From NCBI GenBank assembly GCA_030446955.1, contig JAUJMG010000019.1, forward strand, positions 4,998 through 23,679: a stretch of DNA of 18,682 bases, in the 5' to 3' direction. This stretch comes from Thermomicrobiales bacterium (GTDB taxonomy: Bacteria; Chloroflexota; Chloroflexia; Thermomicrobiales; UBA6265). Position numbers and translations under genes: made by a program. This document shows, in pieces, positions 1-6,479 of this stretch (the first letter of the stretch is position 1; every line of letters begins with the position of its first letter). The notes below the pieces were generated by a model. That model was not told the DNA's origin and did not search any database. It worked only from the letters and a program-made list of their open reading frames with translations.

Positions 1-1
1 C

Positions 2-2749
2 GCCGCAGCGGGAGCGGCATTGCTCGTCCTGATTGCGCTCGCGGCCACCTTGTTGCTGCGAGGGCCGAACGACGGGGAGCGCACGCAGATCGCGGGACCG
101 ATCTCGTCCACCGCGACGACCGTGTCTAGCACGTCCACCCCGCTCCCCACGGCCACCCCATCCCCGACCATGACCGTGACGCCCACGGAGACGCCGATCT
201 CTCTAGTGGGGAACGTGAACATTCCAGCGACCCAAGAGGCGCTGACTGCCGGGACAACAGAGACGGCCGCTCCGGCGACGGCGACGGCTACGACGCCGCC
301 AACGGCTACCGCGACGACAGCACCAACAGCAACCGCGACGACGGCACCCACGGCGACCGAAACGGCGACAGTGACCGCCACCGCGACGACGGCTCCAACG
401 GCCACCGCGACGTTGACTCCTGTGCCCAGCCCCACCGCGACGGCGCGACCTTCGGCGACCGCGACGCCCAGCCCAACACCTGTGCCTCCGACGGCAACGC
501 CGACGAACACGCCGGAGCCGACCGCGACGATGGTGCCCCCGACGGCCACAAGTACGCCTCAACCGACAGCGACAGCGACAGCGACGGCAACGCCAGTCCC
601 CACCGCGACGGCAACACGCTCTGCCACGCCAACGAGCACACCGCGTCCAACAGCTACGCCGACGGCCACTCCTCGACCGACCGAAACGCCTATGCCCACG
701 GAAACGCCGGTGGCGACGCCGACCGCCACGCCGCCGCCACCGACCTTGACCCCAACCCCGACAGCAACGGCAACTCTAGTGCCCACGGCGACCCCGACGG
801 CGACACCGCTGCCGACTTCGACGCCGACCCCAACGGCGACGGCGACCGTGGTGCCCACGGCGACTGCGACGCCCAGGCCAACACCCACGAACACCCCCAA
901 CCCAACGGCTACTCCGACCGTGACACCTCAACCATCACCAACCAGCACCCCGGAGCCGACCGTGACGGCTACCTTGGCTCCAACCGCGACTCCGACGGCA
1001 ACGGCGACTCCGACGGCAACGGCGACTCCAACGGTGACTCCGACCGCGACGTTGACTCCGACCGCCACTGCCACCGCGACCGCGACTCCGACTCCGACGG
1101 TGACGCCCCGACCATCACCAACGAACACCCCAGCCCCGGCCGCGACGGAGCCTGAGGCACCGTTGATCGTTGTCCTTGATCCAACGGTTGCGTCATCGAG
1201 CGGACCGGGTGGCGACGAAAACCCGACGCCGGACGACTGCCTGGTCGAGGATCTGCCGACGGCGACATCGACGCCGGAGCCGGTGATTGAGGACGGACCC
1301 CCTATCGTTCCCCTACCCGGCGAGACGCCGGTGGAGGGCCCAGTAACCGACCCGGAGGGAGATCAGGCTGCGGAGGCTGACCAGCAGCCCCCGGCAGAGG
1401 CATGCTCGGTCGAATCCACCACTATCACCTTGCCAACGGCCACTCCACGTCCGGTGGTGACGGCCACCCCGACGCCGGAGGCTGAGGTCGAGACGCCTGA
1501 TGCCGAGGATGTTCCGACGCCTGAGAGGGGCGCCGAAGGGATCCCCGTGGACAGGGGCGAGACGGCCACCGTCACTCCGGATCGGGAGCCGGACAGTATC
1601 GAGCCGACGCCCGCGATCGTTGAGGTCGATCCACTGCTGGAGACCCCCGAACTCGTTCCTGAGAGCGGGGTGGATCCGACGGCAGCGCCCGTGGCTACTG
1701 ACCCTGTCGCTCCGACGCCGGAGCCGGGCATCGAAAACCTGGACCCCACCGCGGCGGTGGTCGAGATTGTCGCAACGGAGGCGGCGCCCGAGGATACCCC
1801 CACCGCGGAGGTGGACGCGGCACGCTTCGACCTCGATCAGGCACCACTCTACGCGCCTCTCCCCGCTGGCTCCGGCCCAGTGAGCGGCGCGCTTCGATTC
1901 GCGCCGTCCAGTGGTGTGCTCGTCGATCAGGGTGGGGACGGGACCTCGCTGGCCTTGGCCAATCTGAGTGGCGGAGCAATCACCGTCGGGCCAAATCTCT
2001 ACTACCCGGTCTGGTCGGATAGCGGGACGCTCGCGTTCGCTTATTACCCGCCGGGTGCCGGGCAACCCTCAATCGGTGCATGGGCACCTGGGAGCGGCGT
2101 CGTGACCCCGCTGACTGAGCAGGACGACGACAGTGGAGAGCACCGGGACGTGCCGGCAGGCTGGATTGGCGGCAACCTGTACTACGAGCGGACCTTCCCG
2201 GCTGAGGGGACCGGTCGGGTGGAGTTGAGGCGCGTCTCTGCCGATGGGTCCGGTGACGCGTTGGTCTGGGAGGCGGAGGGCGTACAGGTCACAAGTGCCC
2301 ACCCGTTCCCCGTCTTTGGAGGGTTTGCGATCGCCACGAGCGAAGGCTGGTTGTTGGTGCGCGATGGCGAGGCAAGCGGATTGGGCGGGGTAGCCCTTGG
2401 CGGGCGGATCAGTCAGCTGGAGGTCGGCCCCGCCGGATGGACGGCCTATGCCGACGGCCGTAGCATCGCCGTTGTCGACTCCCAGAACTACGGTTCAGTC
2501 GTGTCGGTGCTGCCGTTTGGAGAGGGCCCGGGTGCAGGATTCTCCTGGTCCCCAGATGGCACGCGGTTGGCGGTAACGGATGGTTCTCGCCTGACCATCT
2601 TCGATGCGGCGTCTGGCTCTGAAATCGCATCATGGGCAGCGGCTGGGATCGTCGGGTCACCGCTGTGGACCGATGAAGGCATCTTGTTCGTCGATGGCGG
2701 AACGGACGCCGCAATTCGTCTCCTCCCGGCGGAGGTCATTGAGGGCTGA
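2..2749 (+). CDS. Membrane-anchored TATPT-repeat protein with C-terminal beta-propeller-like domain (5' partial)
   Basis: The reading frame is open to the left edge, so the true start probably lies outside the window; the first visible start is TTG at 20. The visible N-terminus (AAGAALLVLIALAATLLL, then Arg) is one membrane segment, which would place the rest outside the cytoplasm. Residues of about 30-375, counted from the TTG, are almost entirely T/A/P in TATPT units. Residues of about 380-600 form a less regular acidic Pro/Thr linker. The last 300 or so residues contain propeller-like blades, for example WSPDGTRLAVTDGSRLTIFD near residue 842, as in TolB/WD40-type folds. I infer a surface sensor or scaffold whose folded head is held off the membrane by a mucin-like stalk. 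No catalytic motif is visible. Such spacer proteins are common in Chloroflexota. The exact role is unknown. Confidence 0.8.
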   Translation, partial: AAAGAALLVLIALAATLLLRGPNDGERTQIAGPISSTATTVSSTSTPLPTATPSPTMTVTPTETPISLVGNVNIPATQEALTAGTTETAAPATATATTPPTATATTAPTATATTAPTATETATVTATATTAPTATATLTPVPSPTATARPSATATPSPTPVPPTATPTNTPEPTATMVPPTATSTPQPTATATATATPVPTATATRSATPTSTPRPTATPTATPRPTETPMPTETPVATPTATPPPPTLTPTPTATATLVPTATPTATPLPTSTPTPTATATVVPTATATPRPTPTNTPNPTATPTVTPQPSPTSTPEPTVTATLAPTATPTATATPTATATPTVTPTATLTPTATATATATPTPTVTPRPSPTNTPAPAATEPEAPLIVVLDPTVASSSGPGGDENPTPDDCLVEDLPTATSTPEPVIEDGPPIVPLPGETPVEGPVTDPEGDQAAEADQQPPAEACSVESTTITLPTATPRPVVTATPTPEAEVETPDAEDVPTPERGAEGIPVDRGETATVTPDREPDSIEPTPAIVEVDPLLETPELVPESGVDPTAAPVATDPVAPTPEPGIENLDPTAAVVEIVATEAAPEDTPTAEVDAARFDLDQAPLYAPLPAGSGPVSGALRFAPSSGVLVDQGGDGTSLALANLSGGAITVGPNLYYPVWSDSGTLAFAYYPPGAGQPSIGAWAPGSGVVTPLTEQDDDSGEHRDVPAGWIGGNLYYERTFPAEGTGRVELRRVSADGSGDALVWEAEGVQVTSAHPFPVFGGFAIATSEGWLLVRDGEASGLGGVALGGRISQLEVGPAGWTAYADGRSIAVVDSQNYGSVVSVLPFGEGPGAGFSWSPDGTRLAVTDGSRLTIFDAASGSEIASWAAAGIVGSPLWTDEGILFVDGGTDAAIRLLPAEVIEG
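100..1145 (+). repeat. Degenerate short tandem repeats encoding the TATPT spacer
   Basis: The DNA is a run of variants of ACGGCGACNCCNACG coding for Thr-Ala-Thr-Pro-Thr. Most units differ at third positions. Two adjacent 18-bp units, 987-1004 and 1005-1022, are identical (CGACTCCGACGGCAACGG), which suggests recent unit duplication. The repeat keeps the complementary strand free of stops, producing several spurious antisense frames of Arg-, Val- or Ser-rich composition. Confidence 0.85.
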
Positions 2750-3012
2750 GCCGTATCGGCTGCGAGCTACCGAGGCGGTGCTCCTCTCCTCCTACCCGGG
2801 ACAGTCACCCGGACGTTCCGGCTCCCTTCACCAGCCTGAGCGGGTGACCGGTCGCTACGCCCTCCAAGCAGCCGGCCGGTCTCTTTCCAGGGCTCGGGGT
2901 CCGGGACAGCCTGGGTGTTCCTCGATCTAGACCGAAGCGCCCGGTGACCCAGCGATTGGTCCCCCGGCCACCCCTGAAGAGCCGGCTGGGGTCCATAGCC
3001 GGGATGCGTAGT

Positions 3013-3026
3013 ATCGTTATGTCTAC
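3013..3026 (+). promoter_or_regulatory. 14-mer ATCGTTATGTCTAC, shared with the corA upstream region
   Basis: ATCGTTATGTCTAC lies 90 bases upstream of the macro-domain start. It matches at 13 of 14 positions the minus-strand sequence at 6457-6444 upstream of corA, in the same orientation relative to the downstream gene. It could include a -10 element (CGTTAT, or TACTAT at 3024-3029) or a regulator site. No good -35 is visible for either. Confidence 0.35.
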
Positions 3027-3030
3027 TATC

Positions 3031-3050
3031 CCGTCCACCCGGGTGGACGG
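3031..3050. promoter_or_regulatory. Perfect 20-bp palindrome, candidate operator of the macro-domain operon
   Basis: CCGTCCACCCGGGTGGACGG is a perfect inverted repeat without spacer, 66 bases upstream of the macro-domain start codon. Outer arms GTCTAC (3021-3026) and GTAGAC (3064-3069) extend the symmetry. Dyads of this length with a central CG are typical of dimeric repressors such as the LacI family, but I cannot name the regulator. A related copy lies at 4898-4915. Confidence 0.55.
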
Positions 3051-3071
3051 GCTGCCGCGGGTGGTAGACTC
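3044..3071 (+). promoter_or_regulatory. Candidate promoter of the macro-domain operon
   Basis: TGGACG (3044-3049) matches four of six bases of a sigma-70 -35 box and TAGACT (3066-3071) serves as a -10, with a 16-bp spacer. The -35 would lie inside the 20-bp palindrome, so a protein bound there would block polymerase. This is a consensus match by eye. The alternative is a start from TACTAT (3024-3029). Confidence 0.35.
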
Positions 3072-3115
3072 GATGGCGTCGAGGGCTCCTGGGGCGAGCC
3101 TGTCCGGAGGCAGCA

Positions 3116-3706
3116 ATGATGGACGAGGCCTCGGGGCACGGCGTTCGCTTTGGACGAACGACGATCGTCGCCGTTGCGGGAGATCTACTCGATCAGCCGG
3201 TCCAGGCATTGGTCCTGGGGGGAAACCGGCGTGGCATTATGGGCGCCGGCATCGGGATGGTCCTCCGGACCACCGCTGGCGCCGACATCGAGCGGGAGGT
3301 CATGGCCCAGGCCCCCCTCGCCCTTGGAGCGGCGGTGATGACGGGCGCGGGACGTCTTGCTGACCGCGGCGTCGAGGTCATCTTTCACGCCATCGTAAGT
3401 GAACATCTTGGGTCGCCATCTGCCGCGCCAGTGGTGCGGCGGGCCGTCCTGTCGACCTTGCAGGCCGCCGAGACGCGACGCGTGCGCTCCCTCGCGATTG
3501 CCTCCTTTGCCCCGGCGAGCGGAGATGGCCGGACCCGGGCGGCTGAGTTCGCGGAGCCCGTCGTCGACGAGATTGTTGCCCACCTCCGCCGGTCAGCCTC
3601 CCGTATCGAACGTATCGTGCTCGTCGAGCGCTACAGCGATGATGTCCCGGCCACGATGGCGGTGATCGCTCGTGCTCGCCAGCGTTCCTGGGCGAAGTCA
3701 GCTTGA
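3116..3706 (+). CDS. Macro-domain protein (ADP-ribose-binding type)
   Basis: This 196-residue protein is one macro domain. The pattern is clear: VAVAGDLLDQPVQALVLGGN (residues 18-37) corresponds to the GDI...DAIVNAAN strand and loop. GIMGAGIGMVLRTTAG (40-55) is the glycine-rich phosphate-binding loop and following helix. ALGAAVMTGAGRLADRGVEVIFHAIV (69-94) matches the G-A-T-AG-L...VIHAV strand. Family members bind or hydrolyse ADP-ribose, O-acetyl-ADP-ribose or ADP-ribosyl groups; the substrate here is unknown. The loop reads GGN rather than NAAN, keeping the final Asn. The ATG at 3116 follows GGAGG (3106-3110) with a 5-base spacer. Its stop overlaps the start of the downstream hydrolase gene, so the two are probably co-translated. 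The protein appears cytoplasmic. Confidence 0.85.
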   Translation: MMDEASGHGVRFGRTTIVAVAGDLLDQPVQALVLGGNRRGIMGAGIGMVLRTTAGADIEREVMAQAPLALGAAVMTGAGRLADRGVEVIFHAIVSEHLGSPSAAPVVRRAVLSTLQAAETRRVRSLAIASFAPASGDGRTRAAEFAEPVVDEIVAHLRRSASRIERIVLVERYSDDVPATMAVIARARQRSWAKSA

Positions 3707-4971
3707 GTGATTCCTCCTCCCTCCGTCAGGACCGTGGCGTGTCGCGACCAGCCACATGGCCACACGCCCCTCATGCCTGGCGGCTGGCGGCCCGTATCGG
3801 GCGACGCGAAGTGGATCTGCTTCTTCGGGTTCGCTCAGCAAAGGGTTTGCCACGCTCCGTGCGGTCGCGCCTGTTCTCCCTCGGCTTGCCTGAGGACGAT
3901 GTGATCCGGACCCTAGGCGAGATCCGCTCCCTTGCTCAGTGGCCGGAGGCATGGACGGCCACAGCCCAGCGATACCTCGGTGAGGCCCGTCGCCAAGGGA
4001 CCGGCGACCAAGAGGCTGAGATGGCTTATGCGCGCCGCTGCGCCGCTCTCTGTTATCACGTTGCCCACTTTCAGTCTTGGAGCGACCCTCGGATGGCCCG
4101 CACCCTCCGGGCGAATGCAAGTTCTCTTTTTTCCCAAAGCGTCCCGCATCTCGCTCCGCCCATGCGCCGGCTCCTGCTGCCTTGGCGCAACACCACGCTC
4201 CCCGCATACCTGGTCTTGCCGGTTGCCTTTGCCAAACCCTGGCCACTCGCCGTGTTTCTCAACGGCGCGACCACCGCGAAGGAGGAGGTCGTACTCTGGT
4301 CGGAGGCCTTTCTCGACCGGGGCATTGCCGTTCTCGCGGTCGACTCGCCTGGCACGGGAGAGGCGGGCGAGCTAGGTCCGGTGCGTGCCGACCACGACGA
4401 TGTGACGGATGGCGTCTTCACCCTGGCGGCGGACGACGCTGCGTTGGACCCCCGGTGGGTAGCCCTGGTCGGGGTAAGTCTTGGCGGCACGATGGCGGTG
4501 CGCTCCGCAGCTCACGACCGCCGGGTGGCGGCGGTCGTGGCGGTTACTCCGCCATACGACGCCAGCCAATGGCACGATCGGGCAAACGCCTTGGCAGTCG
4601 GGCAGTTGACGGCACTGATGTCGCCTGACCTGCCGCTCCCGGACCTGGCGGCCGCTTTCGCGCTGCCGAGTGTCGTACGGCGGCTGCGCGCCCCGTTGCT
4701 CGTTTTAGGCGCCGGGCGGGACCTCGTGGTGCCGCCAGCTGAGGCGGTCAGCCTGGCGGCGGCGGTTGGCGAGGATGCGACGTTGCTCTGGTATCCGAAG
4801 CTTGGGCACGGACTTTTTGAAGCGATCCCGAGTTGGACTGCAGACGCGGCCCGCTGGCTCACGACCGTACTCCGTGCCGATGCTAAACCCGTCGCGTCGT
4901 CTACCCGGGTGGACGCTCCTTCAGACGCTTCAGCGGCACGTTCATCGGACACACCCGGTCGCCCCGACTGA
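3703..4971 (+). CDS. FrsA/DUF1100-like alpha/beta hydrolase
   Basis: This 422-residue protein has a helical N-terminal region (about 1-155) and an alpha/beta-hydrolase core (about 165-392). The triad can be placed: nucleophile Ser259 in GVSLGG, Asp340 in GAGRDLVVPP and His369 in LGHGLFE. LAVFLNGATTAKEE (182-195) is the usual oxyanion-strand region. This layout, a helical cap before a peptidase-like core, resembles FrsA/DUF1100 esterases and the 2,6-dihydroxypseudooxynicotine hydrolase group. The substrate cannot be told from sequence. The TTG at 3703 overlaps the macro-gene stop (TTGA). GTG at 3739 is an alternative with a better Shine-Dalgarno (AGGA, 3728-3731). Coupling to a macro domain suggests the two act on the same metabolite, possibly an acylated ADP-ribose, but that is speculation. 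The last 25 or so residues are disordered and include the palindrome copy. Confidence 0.8.
   Translation: MSDSSSLRQDRGVSRPATWPHAPHAWRLAARIGRREVDLLLRVRSAKGLPRSVRSRLFSLGLPEDDVIRTLGEIRSLAQWPEAWTATAQRYLGEARRQGTGDQEAEMAYARRCAALCYHVAHFQSWSDPRMARTLRANASSLFSQSVPHLAPPMRRLLLPWRNTTLPAYLVLPVAFAKPWPLAVFLNGATTAKEEVVLWSEAFLDRGIAVLAVDSPGTGEAGELGPVRADHDDVTDGVFTLAADDAALDPRWVALVGVSLGGTMAVRSAAHDRRVAAVVAVTPPYDASQWHDRANALAVGQLTALMSPDLPLPDLAAAFALPSVVRRLRAPLLVLGAGRDLVVPPAEAVSLAAAVGEDATLLWYPKLGHGLFEAIPSWTADAARWLTTVLRADAKPVASSTRVDAPSDASAARSSDTPGRPD
4898..4915. promoter_or_regulatory. Second, near-perfect copy of the palindrome inside the hydrolase 3' end
   Basis: CGTCTACCCGGGTGGACG is an 18-bp inverted repeat with one mismatched pair. 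It shares 17 of 18 positions with the core of the palindrome at 3031-3050. It lies in the coding sequence for the low-complexity tail of the hydrolase (STRVDAP). Possible roles are a second operator for looping with the upstream site, or a small dispersed palindromic repeat. Confidence 0.45.
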
Positions 4972-5058
4972 GATTGACGTCTCATCGTTGAGCACTGGTC
5001 GCGACGCCAGGGGATCGGCGGGAGTTGGCCTGCTTCAGCGACTCAGTATCAAGTGAGG

Positions 5059-5077
5059 TTTCATAGCCTCTATGAGA
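5059..5077. terminator. Hairpin downstream of the hydrolase gene, possible terminator
   Basis: TTTCATAG-CCT-CTATGAGA can form an 8-bp stem with one G-T pair and a 3-base loop, about 90 bases after the hydrolase stop. No T-tract follows, so it is not a classical intrinsic terminator. It could protect or end the macro-hydrolase transcript. Confidence 0.3.
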
Positions 5078-5090
5078 CGGAGGCAAGGGG

Positions 5091-5120
5091 GGGACCGGAC
5101 GGGACTCGAACCCCCGGTGT
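5091..5120 (-). pseudogene. tRNA 3'-end-like fragment (T-arm and acceptor segment)
   Basis: On the minus strand this reads GGGGGTTCGAGTCCC followed by GTCCGGTCCC, the usual form of a tRNA T-arm and 3' acceptor strand. The T-stem pairs at three of five positions plus one G-T, and no encoded CCA follows. No matching 5' acceptor strand (GGACCGG) or plausible anticodon arm is found within 100 bases, so this is not an intact tRNA. It could be a decayed tRNA or an attachment-site remnant of an integrated element. Confidence 0.45.
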
Positions 5121-5314
5121 TGCGACTCGTGAATCATCCATCCGTGATGCTATGTGACCTGCAAGGAATGGATGTGGTCGGTCACTCGTGAGGGCCAGTG
5201 ATAGTTCGCGATAGGTTCTGGTAATGCGAGACGCAGTTGTCATAGGGGAAGGATTCGGATCGTTCAGGAGAACCGGGATGAATGGCAAAGCGCGGGTGAA
5301 CATAACAAGATTTT

Positions 5315-6280
5315 CTAGAGCCAGTCGATGCGGCGAAAGACTTGGAATACGGTGAGGCCGATGGCCAGCATCAGGCCAAGGACCCAGGCGTAGCCAAGGT
5401 CCCAGCTTAGTTCGGGCATGTGGACGAAGTTCATGCCGTAGATACTGGCCACGAGGGTCATGCTCATAAGGATGATCGAGGAGGCAGTGAGCGTTTTCAT
5501 CACCTGGTTCAAGCGGTTCGAGGTCACCGAGAGGTAGGCGTCCAGGGCGCTGGAGAGAAGATCCCGGTAGGTATCGACGGCATCGGTCACCCTCAGAATG
5601 TGGTCGTAGACATCCTGGAAGTAGACAATCGTCTCCGCGCCAAAGACCGGGGAATCGCGACGCACGAGGACGTTCATCACGTCACGCTCCGGTCCCAAGA
5701 TGCGGCGAACGGCGAGGAGGTCCTTCTTGAGGCCGAAGATGTCCGCCTGGGCATCGCTGTCGAACCGCTCAAAGACGGCCGCTTCCAGATCTTCGATCCG
5801 CTCAGTGAGGTCGTCGATCACGGGGAAGTAGTCATCCACGATGGCGTCCAGGAGAGAGTAGATAAGCAACCCGATACCCTGGCTGTCGAGATTCGGTGTC
5901 CGCTGTTTCCAACGGTCGGCCGTCTTGATGATCGCCGGGACATCCTCCGAGTGAACCGTCACCAGGTAGTTCTTGCCCGCAAAGAGGTTTATCTCTACCG
6001 TCTGAGGCCGGCCGTCGCGAGTCTCCATCGCGTAGAAGACGATGAACAGAAACCCATCGTAGAAGTCAACCTTCGGGCGCTGGTGACGCTTGGCGGTGTC
6101 CTCCATGGCCAGGGGGTGGAAGCCGAACTCCTCGGCGAGCAGGCGGAGGTCGGTCGGGGTGGGCGATACGACATCGACCCAGAAGAGTTCGTCCTGATGG
6201 CACAGGCGGTCGCTGATCTCCGCGACAGGAAGATCGTCCCAAAGTTGATCGTTTCGGGAATGCAGCTTGATTGTGATCAC
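5315..6280 (-). CDS. corA: CorA-family magnesium/cobalt channel
   Basis: This 321-residue protein matches CorA channels in length and order. Residues 1-262 are the cytoplasmic funnel with long helices (for example YFPVIDDLTERIEDLEAAVF, 151-170). TM1 is about 264-284 and ends in the selectivity signature YGMNF (GMN at 282-284). A short external loop with MPE follows, then TM2 (about 296-315) and the basic tail RRIDWL. The family forms homopentamers that let Mg2+ (and Co2+/Ni2+) into the cell and close when internal Mg2+ is high. The start is GTG at 6280; the upstream Shine-Dalgarno is weak (GAGACGAG). It is transcribed alone, 199 bases downstream of the VWA cluster on the same strand. A candidate promoter lies at 6450-6478. 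Confidence 0.95.
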   Translation of the reverse strand: MITIKLHSRNDQLWDDLPVAEISDRLCHQDELFWVDVVSPTPTDLRLLAEEFGFHPLAMEDTAKRHQRPKVDFYDGFLFIVFYAMETRDGRPQTVEINLFAGKNYLVTVHSEDVPAIIKTADRWKQRTPNLDSQGIGLLIYSLLDAIVDDYFPVIDDLTERIEDLEAAVFERFDSDAQADIFGLKKDLLAVRRILGPERDVMNVLVRRDSPVFGAETIVYFQDVYDHILRVTDAVDTYRDLLSSALDAYLSVTSNRLNQVMKTLTASSIILMSMTLVASIYGMNFVHMPELSWDLGYAWVLGLMLAIGLTVFQVFRRIDWL

Positions 6281-6443
6281 GCGGCCGTCGCTCGTCTCAC
6301 ACGTCCGAGGCGCCGGACTACCGGTCGCTGCTGCAGTCTAGCCGACTACCAATGGAAACGAGCACCCTGGGGCAATTTCGCGCCGACGAGCGAGACCTGA
6401 TCGGCGAGGTGGCTGCGCCACGGCGGAGGGACGAGTCGATCTT

Positions 6444-6457
6444 GTAGACATAACAAT
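6444..6457 (-). promoter_or_regulatory. 14-mer motif upstream of corA, with relatives at 3013-3026 and 5296-5309
   Basis: On the plus strand the motif is GTAGACATAACAAT. Its complement differs at one position from the 14-mer upstream of the macro gene. A looser copy, GTGAACATAACAAG (5296-5309, 11 of 14), lies just beyond the corA stop in the same orientation, so corA is flanked by direct copies. Confidence 0.35.
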
Positions 6458-6478
6458 CCGCGAATAAATGGGAGTCAG
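6450..6478 (-). promoter_or_regulatory. Candidate corA promoter
   Basis: On the minus strand CTGACT (6478-6473) and TGTTAT (6455-6450) match sigma-70 -35 and -10 boxes at four of six positions each, with a 17-bp spacer. The leader to the GTG at 6280 would be about 160 bases. The -10 falls inside the shared 14-mer. Confidence 0.3.
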
Positions 6479-6479
6479 G

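Larger units (their letters stand above)
2750..3115. other. Intergenic region without a recognisable gene
   Basis: These 366 bases separate the propeller protein from the macro-domain gene. Open frames here give Arg/Pro/Ser-rich peptides with no recognisable domain, so I call no gene. A short hairpin AGCCG-TAT-CGGCT (2749-2761) overlaps the preceding stop codon but has no T-run after it. The right-hand 100 bases hold the 14-mer, palindrome and promoter-like elements listed separately. Confidence 0.55.
4972..5314. other. Gene-poor, lower-GC intergenic region
   Basis: These 343 bases lie between the convergent hydrolase and corA genes. From about 5121 to 5310 the sequence looks near 50% GC by eye, clearly below the flanking genes. 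I find no convincing gene; a 77-codon minus-strand frame (5070-5303) reads through the tRNA-end-like segment and looks spurious. The region holds a hairpin, the tRNA-like fragment and one copy of the corA-flanking motif. The 8-mer ACTCGTGA occurs twice, near 5125 and 5184. Confidence 0.5.

Noticed and set aside
240..1145. CRISPR-like array
   Set aside because: Repeats are contiguous, degenerate and coding, with no unique spacers of constant length and no cas genes nearby.
203..1268. Several minus-strand open frames rich in Arg, Val/Gly or Ser
   Set aside because: They are antisense to the TATPT repeats; the repeat codons leave the other frames free of stops. Compositions are unlike proteins and there are no domains.
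2944..3363. Plus-strand 139-codon frame overlapping the macro gene
   Set aside because: It overlaps the macro-domain gene in another frame, has no Shine-Dalgarno and is Arg/Gly-rich without a domain.
5091..5180. Intact tRNA gene on the minus strand
   Set aside because: Only the T-arm and 3' acceptor strand are credible; no matching 5' acceptor strand and no stable anticodon stem could be found.
5070..5303. Minus-strand 77-codon frame between corA and the hydrolase
   Set aside because: It reads through the tRNA-end-like segment (VATPGVRVPSGPP is a typical translation of a tRNA 3' end) and has no good Shine-Dalgarno.
5420..6400. Plus-strand 326-codon open frame opposite corA
   Set aside because: CorA on the other strand has unmistakable family motifs; this frame shows none.
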